Of a DNA stretch of 64,000 nucleotides, positions 51,547-59,806 are shown in pieces; positions within the stretch are counted from its first letter, which is position 1, and each line of letters begins with the position of its first letter. Position numbers and translations under genes: made by a program. Location of the stretch: positions 62,001-126,000 of the forward strand of contig NZ_AP023396.1 in the NCBI RefSeq assembly GCF_014466955.1, written 5' to 3'. The stretch comes from Nocardia wallacei. GTDB taxonomy: Bacteria > Actinomycetota > Actinomycetes > Mycobacteriales > Mycobacteriaceae. The notes under the pieces were generated by a model. It saw nothing but the letters and a program-made list of their open reading frames with translations. It was not told the DNA's origin and ran no database searches.

Positions 51547-53216
51547 TTCAGGAAGCCGACTTTCGTCCAGTCGTAGGTCGCCAGACCGCGGGCGCCGTAA
51601 TTGGCGAGGTTGGCGCGTACCGCCACGATGCCCGGCGATTGCAGCAGCGGGATCGAATGACCCTCCTCGAAGATCTTGCGGTCAACCTGGTTCGCCATCT
51701 CGATCGCCTTGTTCGGATCCAGTTCCGAGACGGTCTTCTCGATGAGGTCGTTCAGCTCCGGGGAACCGATGCGACCGTAGTTGCCCTGCAGATCCTTCGG
51801 ATCGTAGCCCCAGATCTGGAACATGTTGGTCAGCGGGAACGCGTCGCCGACCCAGGACCACTGCGCGACATCGAAATCGCCGGGCTGGATGAAGTCGGTG
51901 AAGTACCCGGTGCCCGGTTTGGTGTCGATGGTGAGTTTCACGCCGATGCGGGCGAGATTCTGCTGCATGATCTGCGCTATCTGCACCCAGACGTCCTGGT
52001 TGTACATGACGTCGCGGATCTCCAGTTTCCGCCCGTCCTTCTCTCGCACATCGCCGTTGAGTTTCCAGCCGGCCTCGTCGAGTTCGCGGGCGGCGGCATC
52101 GGGGTCGTAACCGAGGCTGTTGTCCTGATAGCCCTTCTGGCCCTCCAGGTAGATGTGGTTGTTCAGTGGTTTGGGATCGGCGACCAGGCCGTTGTCGATG
52201 GCCGTGGCGATACCCTGCCGGTCGATCGCCTTCGAGATCGCCACGCGCACCTTGGGATCGGACAGGAGAGAACCGGGCGCGCCGTTGAAGGTCAGATGCG
52301 ACCATTGATTGGCCGGTGCGCGGCGGATGTCGATGTCCGGTGCGCCCTCGACGGACTTCAGCTCGTCGCGGCTGGCGATGCCGGCCCAGTCCAATTCGTT
52401 GTTGCGCAGGGCGGGCAGATAGGCGGCGCTGTCCAGCAGACTCCAGGTGATCGTGTCGAGCTTCGGTTTCTCGCCCCACCACAGCGGATTGCGCCCGAGC
52501 ACGATGCGTCCCTGCGCCCGGTCCGTGGATTGGACGAGGAACGGCCCGGCGGTGAGGGTGATGTTGTCGACGAGACTCTTGTTGAACGACTCCGGGGTGG
52601 CGGTGACCGACTTCGGAAACAGGAAACTGTTACCCGCGAATTGCCCGCGCCAGTCGGCGAAATGCTTGCTGAAGGTGAGCACGGCCTGTCGGTCGTCGAC
52701 GCCGCGCTCCACCTTCGCCACGCGGTCGAAGCCCTGGTTGGCCTGGATCAGGAACGTCTTGTCGCGCCCGCTCAGCGCATTGGCCTGTGCGGCGATGTCC
52801 TCCCAGGTGATCGGGGTGCCGTCGCTCCACACCGCTTTCGGGTTGATGGTGTAGGTGACCTGCTGCGGCTCGGTGCTGGTGAGTTCGACGCTGGTGAAAT
52901 AGTCGGTGTCGAGGCTGGGCTCGCCCGCGGCGTTGATGCGGAAGGCCTGCGGCATCATCGGGCGCTCGATGTTGGTGACGTCGGTATCGCCGCCGTCGAT
53001 CTGCAGGCTGTTCCAGTTCTTCGGATAACCGGAGAACGGCAGCCGCAGATTCCCCCCGTCCCGCAACTCGCTCACATCGTGCGGATTGATGTCGTTGGTG
53101 ATGCCGATCGCGGACGTGCCGCTCCCGGAGTCATCCGAGCCCGCACACCCGGACAAGACCAATCCGAGCGCGACCGCGGGGACCGCTATCCGGACAACTG
53201 TCGAACGAATCCGCAT
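51543..53216 (-). CDS. Peptide ABC transporter substrate-binding lipoprotein (copy 2)
   Basis: 557-aa SBP_bac_5 family lipoprotein. The signal sequence ends with the lipobox VLSGCAGSDD, anchoring Cys24 or so. The body follows the DppA/OppA pattern, including SVELTSTEPQQVTYTINPKAVWSDGTPITWEDI. It also has RVAISKAIDRQ and GDFDVAQWSWVGDAFPLTNMFQIWGYDPKDLQGNYGRIGSPELNDLI. ATG 53216 is preceded by AAGGAG; a longer ORF start at 53249 is rejected. It is a close paralogue of the protein encoded upstream, and their sequences align through nearly the whole length. Confidence 0.92.
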   Translation of the reverse strand: MRIRSTVVRIAVPAVALGLVLSGCAGSDDSGSGTSAIGITNDINPHDVSELRDGGNLRLPFSGYPKNWNSLQIDGGDTDVTNIERPMMPQAFRINAAGEPSLDTDYFTSVELTSTEPQQVTYTINPKAVWSDGTPITWEDIAAQANALSGRDKTFLIQANQGFDRVAKVERGVDDRQAVLTFSKHFADWRGQFAGNSFLFPKSVTATPESFNKSLVDNITLTAGPFLVQSTDRAQGRIVLGRNPLWWGEKPKLDTITWSLLDSAAYLPALRNNELDWAGIASRDELKSVEGAPDIDIRRAPANQWSHLTFNGAPGSLLSDPKVRVAISKAIDRQGIATAIDNGLVADPKPLNNHIYLEGQKGYQDNSLGYDPDAAARELDEAGWKLNGDVREKDGRKLEIRDVMYNQDVWVQIAQIMQQNLARIGVKLTIDTKPGTGYFTDFIQPGDFDVAQWSWVGDAFPLTNMFQIWGYDPKDLQGNYGRIGSPELNDLIEKTVSELDPNKAIEMANQVDRKIFEEGHSIPLLQSPGIVAVRANLANYGARGLATYDWTKVGFLK

Positions 53217-53245
53217 GGATCGCTCCTTCCGTCGGGGCCGGTGCA

Positions 53246-54919
53246 TCACTTCGTGAAGCCGATCTTGGTGTAGTCGTAGGAGGCCATTCCGGGCGCCCCG
53301 AAATTGGCGATGTCGGCGCGCACGCCGTAATTCCCCGGATCCTGGGTCAGCGGCAGTGAGAAGCCTTCGGCGAAGACCGCCCGGTCCACCTCGTTCGCCA
53401 GCTCGATCGCCCGCTGCGGGTCGAGTTCCGACAGTGTCCTATCGATCAGCTCGTTCAGTTCCGGGGAACCGATGCGGCCGAAATTCCCCTGCACGTCGTC
53501 GGGGTGGTAGGCGTAGATCTGCGGCACCCCGCTGAGCGGGAAAGCATCGCCCTGCCATTGGAATTGGGCCAGGTCGAAGTCACCCGGGATGAAGACGTCG
53601 GAGAAGATGTTCTGGCCCGGGCGGGGATCGATGATCACCTTCACGCCGATGCGGGCGAGGTTCTGCTGGATGATCTGCGCGACCTTCACCCAGACGTCGT
53701 TGTTGTACATGACATCGCGGATCTCGAGGCGGCGGCCGTCCTTGACGCGCACATCACCTTCCAGCCGCCAGCCCAGCGCGTCGAGTTCGCGCGCGGCCGC
53801 GTCCGGATCGAAGGGCGGATTGTTGTCCCGATAACCCTGCTGGCCACGCACATAGATGTGATTGCCGAGCGGTTTCGGGTCGTTCTCCAGCCCGTTGGAG
53901 ATGGCGTTCACGATGGTCTGCCGGTCGATGGCCTTCGAGATGGCCACGCGCAGTTTCGGATCCGCCAGGACGGCGCCCGGCGCGCCGTTGAACGTGAGGT
54001 GCCGCCACAGGGTGCCGGGCGCGCGTCGGATGGTCATCCCGGCGGCGCCGCGCACGGTCGCCAGGTCGGAGATCGAGTACAGCTGCGCCGCGTCGAGTTC
54101 GTTGTTCTGCAGGGCGGCCGGCCACGCGGCCTGGTCGAGCACGCTGATCGTGATGGTGTCCAGCTTCGGTGTCTCGCCCCACCATCTCGGGTTGCGCTCC
54201 AGTACGATCCGGCCCTGGGTGCGATCGGTCGACCGCACCTTGAACGGCCCGGCGGTCTCGGTGATGTGGTCGACCAGGCCGTGGTTGAACGACTCCGGAT
54301 TCCCGGTCACCGACTTCGGGAACAGCATCGAGTTCCCGGCGAACTGGCCCTGCCACTCCGCGTAGTGCTGCTTGAAGGTGATGACCGCCTGCCGGTCGTC
54401 GACCCCGCGCTCGACCTTCTCCACCCGGTCGAAACCGCTGGTCACCGCGATCAGAAACCGCTTGTCGCGGCCGCTGAGCGCATCGGCCTGCGCGGCGATG
54501 TCCGCCCAGGTGATCGGGGTGCCGTCGGTCCACACCGCCTTCGGATTGATGGTGTAGGTGACCTGTTGCGGGTCGGTGCCGGTCAGCCGCACGTCGGTGA
54601 AGTAGTCCCGATCCACCGACAGCTGCCCGGCCGCGTCGGTGGTGAACGCGCGCGGCATCATCGGCCACACGATGCGCGCGATCTCGAGGTTGTTGCCGTC
54701 GTTGGACAGGGTGTTCCAGTTGGGCGGGAACTCCGTGGTCGCCAGCCGCAGGTTGCCGCCGTCGCGGATCGCTTCGCGCGGTTGCGGGTTGATGTCGTTG
54801 CTGGTGCCCAGCGCGACATCCCCGCCGGGAACCTGGTTCCCGGCGGAGCAGCCCGTCAGGGCGGCCGTCGCGACGACCGCCGCGGCGACGGCGACTGCCG
54901 TCAGCGACCGGATTCTCAT
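53246..54919 (-). CDS. Peptide ABC transporter substrate-binding lipoprotein (copy 1)
   Basis: 557-aa lipoprotein of the SBP_bac_5 family. The lipobox is ALTGCSAGN. Hallmarks include VRLTGTDPQQVTYTINPKAVWTDGTPITWADI, RVAISKAIDRQTIVNAISNGL and GDFDLAQFQWQGDAFPLSGVPQIYAYHPDDVQGNFGRIGSPELNELI. It would capture oligopeptides for DppBC. The paralogue follows 29 nt downstream; differences cluster in the lobes that line the pocket, so the two may have different ligand ranges. It begins 9 nt after the ATPase stop. Confidence 0.92.
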   Translation of the reverse strand: MRIRSLTAVAVAAAVVATAALTGCSAGNQVPGGDVALGTSNDINPQPREAIRDGGNLRLATTEFPPNWNTLSNDGNNLEIARIVWPMMPRAFTTDAAGQLSVDRDYFTDVRLTGTDPQQVTYTINPKAVWTDGTPITWADIAAQADALSGRDKRFLIAVTSGFDRVEKVERGVDDRQAVITFKQHYAEWQGQFAGNSMLFPKSVTGNPESFNHGLVDHITETAGPFKVRSTDRTQGRIVLERNPRWWGETPKLDTITISVLDQAAWPAALQNNELDAAQLYSISDLATVRGAAGMTIRRAPGTLWRHLTFNGAPGAVLADPKLRVAISKAIDRQTIVNAISNGLENDPKPLGNHIYVRGQQGYRDNNPPFDPDAAARELDALGWRLEGDVRVKDGRRLEIRDVMYNNDVWVKVAQIIQQNLARIGVKVIIDPRPGQNIFSDVFIPGDFDLAQFQWQGDAFPLSGVPQIYAYHPDDVQGNFGRIGSPELNELIDRTLSELDPQRAIELANEVDRAVFAEGFSLPLTQDPGNYGVRADIANFGAPGMASYDYTKIGFTK

Positions 54920-54928
54920 GCGTCTCTC

Positions 54929-56764
54929 CTACCCAGCGACGACCGGAACGGGAACCGCGTCGATGAGCGCGCGGGTGTATTCGTGCTGCGGCGCCTGGAA
55001 GATCTGCTCCGCGGGACCGGATTCCACGATCTTGCCGCGATACATGACCGCGATGTCGTGGGCCAGATTGCGCACCACCGAAAGATCGTGGGAGACGAAC
55101 AGATACGACAGCCCCCGCTCGGCCTGCAGCTCTCGCAGCAGATTCAGCACACCCGCCTGGATGGACACGTCCAGCGAGGACACCGGCTCGTCGAGCACCA
55201 GCAGTTCGGGGTCCAGCGCCAGGGCACGCGCGATGTTGATGCGCTGCTTCTGGCCGCCGGAGAAGTCGGGCGGATAGCGGTCGGCGTGTTCCGGGCTGAG
55301 GCCGACCTGTTTCAGCAGCTCCGGCACCCGCTTGCGCACCTCGTCGCGGGACCGGCCGTCGACCCGCAGCGGTTCGGCGAGGGTGTCGAAGATCGGCAGT
55401 CGCGGATCCAGCGAGCCCGAGGGGTCCTGGAAGACGATCTGCATCTTGCGCCGGATCTCACGGCGGCGGGCCTTGGTCAGGGTCGCGACGTCGGTGCCGA
55501 GCACCTCGATGCTCCCGGCCTCGGGGACCACCAGATCCATGATCTGGGTCAGGGTGGTGGACTTCCCGGATCCGGACTCACCGACCAACGCGAAGGTGCG
55601 CCCGCCGCGCACCTCGAAACTGATGCCGTCGACCGCTCGCACCTCGCCCTTGCGGCGCTTGAAGAAGACGCCGGACGTGATGGGGAAGGTCTTCGTCAGC
55701 TCCGAAACCCGCAGCACCACACGGGCATCCGCGGGTGGCGCGGTCTCGGGCTCGGCCACCTCGCGACGGTAGGCGGTGAACAGCGCCTCGGTGCCGACCT
55801 CGTCGGTGCGGATGCACGCGGCACGGTGGCCCGGCCCGGTCTCCGCCAGCGGCGGCTCGGCGGTGCGGCAGGCGTCGATCGCGACCGGGCAGCGCGGGGC
55901 GAACGGGCAGCCGGGCGGCAGCGCGTGCATGGCGGGCGGCGCACCGGTGATGGGGATCAGCGGGCTGCGCGGCGGGCCGTCCATGCGCGGGATGGAACCC
56001 AGCAGGCCGACCGTGTAGGGCATCCGGGGCGCGCGGAAAAGATCGGTGGCGGTACTGGTTTCGACGATCCGCCCGGCGTACATGACGGCCACGCGGTCGG
56101 CCAGGGTGGCGGCGATGCCCATGTCATGGGTGATCATCACGACGCCCGCGCCGGTGATGTCGCGGGCCTTGCGCAGCAGGTTCAGGATCTGCTTCTGCAC
56201 CGTGACATCCAGCGCGGTGGTGGGTTCGTCGCAGATGATCAGTTCCGGGTCGTTGGCGATCGCCATCGCGATCACCACGCGCTGGCGCATGCCGCCGGAG
56301 AACTCGTGCGGGAACGCCCTGGCTCGCGTCTGCGGCTCGGGGATGCCGACCAGGTCCAGCAGTTCCACGGCCCGCGCGGCGGCCTGCTGCCCGCTCATCT
56401 TCTTGTGTGCCAGCAGGGCTTCCGCGATCTGGTCACCCACTCGGTACACCGGGGTCAGCGCCGAGAGCGGATCCTGGAAGACCATGCTGATCCGGCTGCC
56501 GCGCAGCGTCGACAGCCGCCGGTCGGTCATGCCGACGAGTTCCTTGCCGCGCAGCCGGATCGAGCCGCGCACCCGCGCCTGCTCGGGTAGCAGGCCCATC
56601 ACCGCCAGCGAGGACACCGACTTGCCCGATCCGGATTCGCCGACGATGGCCAGCACCTCGCCGTCGGACACCGTGTAGGTCACCCCGCGCACCGCATCGA
56701 TGCGGCCCTCCTCGCCGGGGAACGACACGCGCAGGTCCGAGACCTCCAGCAGCGGCTCGGTCAT
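54929..56764 (-). CDS. dppD: Fused DppD-DppF peptide ABC transporter ATPase
   Basis: 611-aa protein holding both ATPase halves. ABC 1 has Walker A GESGSGKS, signature FSGGMRQR and Walker [14 protein letters not shown] linker with the oligopeptide-transporter cysteines ([13 protein letters not shown]) follows. ABC 2 has [17 protein letters not shown] and [12 protein letters not shown]. In E. coli these are separate DppD and DppF; mycobacterial DppD is fused in the same way. The start ATG 56764 overlaps the dppC stop. A longer frame reaching 57643 is out of the real gene. Confidence 0.94.
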   Translation of the reverse strand: MTEPLLEVSDLRVSFPGEEGRIDAVRGVTYTVSDGEVLAIVGESGSGKSVSSLAVMGLLPEQARVRGSIRLRGKELVGMTDRRLSTLRGSRISMVFQDPLSALTPVYRVGDQIAEALLAHKKMSGQQAAARAVELLDLVGIPEPQTRARAFPHEFSGGMRQRVVIAMAIANDPELIICDEPTTALDVTVQKQILNLLRKARDITGAGVVMITHDMGIAATLADRVAVMYAGRIVETSTATDLFRAPRMPYTVGLLGSIPRMDGPPRSPLIPITGAPPAMHALPPGCPFAPRCPVAIDACRTAEPPLAETGPGHRAACIRTDEVGTEALFTAYRREVAEPETAPPADARVVLRVSELTKTFPITSGVFFKRRKGEVRAVDGISFEVRGGRTFALVGESGSGKSTTLTQIMDLVVPEAGSIEVLGTDVATLTKARRREIRRKMQIVFQDPSGSLDPRLPIFDTLAEPLRVDGRSRDEVRKRVPELLKQVGLSPEHADRYPPDFSGGQKQRINIARALALDPELLVLDEPVSSLDVSIQAGVLNLLRELQAERGLSYLFVSHDLSVVRNLAHDIAVMYRGKIVESGPAEQIFQAPQHEYTRALIDAVPVPVVAG

Positions 56765-57711
56765 GCTGCCTCTCCTTCCGGCGCGGTGTCCCGCTCGGAC
56801 TTCTTCCGTCGCGCCCGTGCTCGCTTGGCGGTGGGGTCGAAGGCGTCGCGCAGGCCGTCGCCGACCAGGTTGGCGCACAGCACGGTGATGATGAGCAGCC
56901 CACCGGCGAACATGAACAGCCATGGGTAGGTGAGCGCGGACTTCGTCCCGGACGCGATCAGCGAACCCAGTGAGACGTCCGGTGGCTGCACGCCGAATCC
57001 GAGGAAGCTCAGGCCGGTTTCGGACATGATCGCCACACCGATCGCCAGCGTGGTGTCGATGATCAGGATCGACGCGATGTTCGGGACGATGTGGGTGGTG
57101 ATCACCGTCCAGGTCGAGGCGCCCATGTACCGTGCGGCGCGGACGAATTCGCGTTCCTTCAGGCTCAGCGTCAGCCCGCGCACGATGCGGGCGCTGATCA
57201 TCCAGCTGAACAGCGCGAGCAGCACGATCAGCAGCAGAATCGAGCCGCTGCCCTTCATCCGCGGGGCGAAGATCGCGATGACGATGAAGCTCGGTACCAC
57301 CAGCAGCAGATCCACCAGCCACATCACGGCGCGGTCGGTCCAGCCGCCGAGCAAGCCCGCGACCGATCCGGCGGTGGCGGCGATGATGCTCGAGATGAAC
57401 GCGACGCTGAAACCGATCAACAGCGACTTCTGCAGGCCGCGCAGCGTCTGCGCCAGCACGTCCTGGCCGATCTGGTTGGTGCCGAACGGATGGTCCGGGC
57501 TGGGCGGCTGCAGCAGCGCCGTGTAATCCAATTCCTGGTAGTCGTAAGGCATTACGGCGGGCAGCGCGAAGGCCAGCACCAGCATCAGCAGCAGGACGAC
57601 CGCACCGGCGACGGCGGGTTTGTTGCGGCGGAACCTGCGCCACACCAGTTTCCGGCGTCCCGCGGCCTGGGGCTCGGGCGCGCCCTGAATGATCATCTCG
57701 GCTTCGGTCAT
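56761..57711 (-). CDS. dppC: Peptide ABC transporter permease DppC
   Basis: 316-aa inner-membrane permease with five or six helices. The N-terminal OppC signature is present ([42 protein letters not shown]). The cytoplasmic EAA loop is [26 protein letters not shown]. It pairs with DppB. ATGA overlaps join it to dppB upstream and to the fused ATPase gene downstream. Confidence 0.94.
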   Translation of the reverse strand: MTEAEMIIQGAPEPQAAGRRKLVWRRFRRNKPAVAGAVVLLLMLVLAFALPAVMPYDYQELDYTALLQPPSPDHPFGTNQIGQDVLAQTLRGLQKSLLIGFSVAFISSIIAATAGSVAGLLGGWTDRAVMWLVDLLLVVPSFIVIAIFAPRMKGSGSILLLIVLLALFSWMISARIVRGLTLSLKEREFVRAARYMGASTWTVITTHIVPNIASILIIDTTLAIGVAIMSETGLSFLGFGVQPPDVSLGSLIASGTKSALTYPWLFMFAGGLLIITVLCANLVGDGLRDAFDPTAKRARARRKKSERDTAPEGEAA

Positions 57712-58688
57712 GCTCCCACCCGCACCCGTGGATCGAGGATCGCGTAGGCGATATCGGACAGCAGGCCCGACACCAGCACCACCAATCCGGCGAACGCCGT
57801 GACGGTCACCACGACGTAGAGGTCCTGCGCGTTGATCCCGTCGACCAGCCATTCGCCGACGCCGTGCCAGCCGAAGATCTTCTCGGTGAACGTCGCGCCG
57901 GTGATCAGCGCGCCCAGGCTGTAGGCGAACAGCGTCGCCATCGGGATCAACGCGGTGCGCAGGCCGTGCTTGTACAGCGCGCGGCTGCGGGTGAGGCCCT
58001 TGGCGCGGGCGGTGCGGATGAAATCGCTCTGCAGCACGTCCAGCATGGCGTTGCGCTGGTAGCGGCTGTAGCTGGCCATGGCGGCGAGCGCCAGGCCAAG
58101 GGTGGGGACCACCATGTGCTGGACGCGGTCGACGAACTGATTCCACAGCCCGTGCACGGCGTTCGCGGAGGTCTCGCCGGTATACAGGAAGATCTGCTGG
58201 CCGGTGGCCGTATTGATCTCCAGCGCACCGTATTTCAGCAGGGTGGCGAGCAGGAACACGGGCGTGCTGAGCACCAGCAGCGACACCACCGTGGTGAAGT
58301 AGTCGCTGAACCGATACTGGCGGATCGCTCCGGCCGCGCCGATCAGCACGCCCAGCGCGGTGCCGACCAGCGAGCCGATCACCAGCAACCGCAGGCTCAC
58401 GCCCACCCGGCGCCCCAGTTCCGCACTCACCGGCTGGCCCGCCAGTGTGGTCCCGAAATCGCCGTGGGCGATGCCGCTGATCCAGGTGGCGTAGCGCTGC
58501 GGGATCGGCTCGTCGAGGTGCAGTTCGGCGGCCTTGGCGTCGATCACCGACTGCGGCGGGCGCGGATTGCGCTGCTCCAGACTGTCCAGCGGGCGAAAGG
58601 TCAGCGACGCCAGACTGAAGGTCAGAAAGGTCGCCAGCACCAGCAGCACGACATAGTTGAGCGCGCGTCGTAGCAGAAAGCCGGTCAT
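57708..58688 (-). CDS. dppB: Peptide ABC transporter permease DppB
   Basis: 326-aa permease of the OppB/DppB family. The conserved N-terminus is [24 protein letters not shown]. An extended loop ([19 protein letters not shown]) and the EAA motif region ([44 protein letters not shown]) follow. ATG 58688 has GAGGGGACCG upstream, so a longer ORF start at 58793 is rejected. It is the first gene of the operon; a weak TATGAT lies at 58724-58719. The 194-bp gap to the HAD gene must hold both promoters. Confidence 0.94.
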   Translation of the reverse strand: MTGFLLRRALNYVVLLVLATFLTFSLASLTFRPLDSLEQRNPRPPQSVIDAKAAELHLDEPIPQRYATWISGIAHGDFGTTLAGQPVSAELGRRVGVSLRLLVIGSLVGTALGVLIGAAGAIRQYRFSDYFTTVVSLLVLSTPVFLLATLLKYGALEINTATGQQIFLYTGETSANAVHGLWNQFVDRVQHMVVPTLGLALAAMASYSRYQRNAMLDVLQSDFIRTARAKGLTRSRALYKHGLRTALIPMATLFAYSLGALITGATFTEKIFGWHGVGEWLVDGINAQDLYVVVTVTAFAGLVVLVSGLLSDIAYAILDPRVRVGA

Positions 58689-58882
58689 CGGTCCCCTCGG
58701 GTCGGTTGCTAGGCCCTGATCATAAGGACAGCTGGCGATCGTGGCGTGTCGAGGACAGCCGTGACATGCGTGGATCGTCAGCACATCGTGCACCAGTGTC
58801 GCGCGTAGCGGCGGTGGTTCGGCAGCCGTGGTAAGGGGGCTGATCTTACGGCCGGGGTCCGGGTTCGGGCAGGATGGAAGAG

Positions 58883-59716
58883 GTGACGCGTCTGCACCTG
58901 CCCAAACCCAAGATGGTGGCCACCGATGTCGATGGCACGCTCATCGACGAGCGTGAGCAGGTCACCCCGCGCACGCGGGCCGCGGTCGCGGCGCTCGTCG
59001 CCGACGGAGTGCAGTTCGTGCTCGCCACCGGCCGCCCGCCGCGCTGGATCGATCCGGTGGTCGAGGGCCTCGGGTACGCGCCGCTGTGCGTGTGCGGCAA
59101 CGGCGCGGTGATCTACGACAGCGCCGCCGATCGCATCTTGCACACCAGCGTTCTCGATATGGCGAGCCTGGCGGCGATCGCCGAGTTGGCCGAGCGGGTG
59201 CTGCCCGGTTGCGGTTTGGCCGCCGAACGGGTCGGCGCGAGCGCGCACGACGCGGCCACCCCGCAGTTCGTGAGTTCGCCGGAGTACGAGCACGCCTGGC
59301 TGAACCCGGACGACACCCAGGTGGCCCGGCGCGAGGTGCTCGCCGCGCCCGCGATCAAGATGCTGATCCGGTTGCCCGGTGCGGCCAGCGCCGACATGCG
59401 GGCCGCCCTGGAACCGGAGCTCGCCGGGCGCGCCGACATCACCTACTCCACCAACAACGGCCTGATCGAACTGTCCGCGCCGGGTGTCACCAAGGCCTCC
59501 GGGCTGGCGATGGTGGCGCAGCGGCTGGGCGTGCAGCACGCCACCATGGTCGCGTTCGGCGATATGCCCAACGATGTCCCGATGCTGCGCATGGCCGGTC
59601 ACGGTGTCGCCATGGCCAACGCGCATCCCGAGGCCCGCGCCGCCGCCGACGAGATCACCGCCACCAACTCGGCCGATGGGGTGGCCCTGGTGCTGGAACG
59701 CTGGTGGAGCAGCTGA
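58883..59716 (+). CDS. HAD-superfamily phosphatase, Cof type
   Basis: 277-aa hydrolase. Motif I is VATDVDGTLIDE (nucleophile Asp), motif II is LATGRP, motif III is the Lys in APAIKMLI or SAPGVTKASGL, and motif IV is VAFGDMPNDVPML. This subtype (cap IIB, Cof/YbiV-like) usually dephosphorylates sugar or cofactor phosphates. GTG 58883 is chosen because CAGGAT lies seven nt upstream, as at 23353; the ATG nine nt earlier overlaps that hexamer. Its neighbours match the Rv3813c region of M. tuberculosis. Confidence 0.9.
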   Translation: MTRLHLPKPKMVATDVDGTLIDEREQVTPRTRAAVAALVADGVQFVLATGRPPRWIDPVVEGLGYAPLCVCGNGAVIYDSAADRILHTSVLDMASLAAIAELAERVLPGCGLAAERVGASAHDAATPQFVSSPEYEHAWLNPDDTQVARREVLAAPAIKMLIRLPGAASADMRAALEPELAGRADITYSTNNGLIELSAPGVTKASGLAMVAQRLGVQHATMVAFGDMPNDVPMLRMAGHGVAMANAHPEARAAADEITATNSADGVALVLERWWSS

Positions 59717-59806
59717 CCGGAGTGCGGTCGTCGCATCCCGAAACATCTGCGGGACAGTCGGTATGGCACCGATAGCGCGGATCTGCCCAGCCGTTCCCGG
59801 CTACGA

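Noticed and set aside
53504..56590. 1028-aa plus-strand frame across the peptide-importer operon
   Set aside because: It is antisense to a substrate-binding lipoprotein and the fused ATPase, both certain. No family motif is visible in it.
56765..57643. N-terminal extension of the fused ATPase frame
   Set aside because: It overlaps dppC in another frame. The ATGA overlap at 56761-56764 and the [13 protein letters not shown] start give the true N-terminus.
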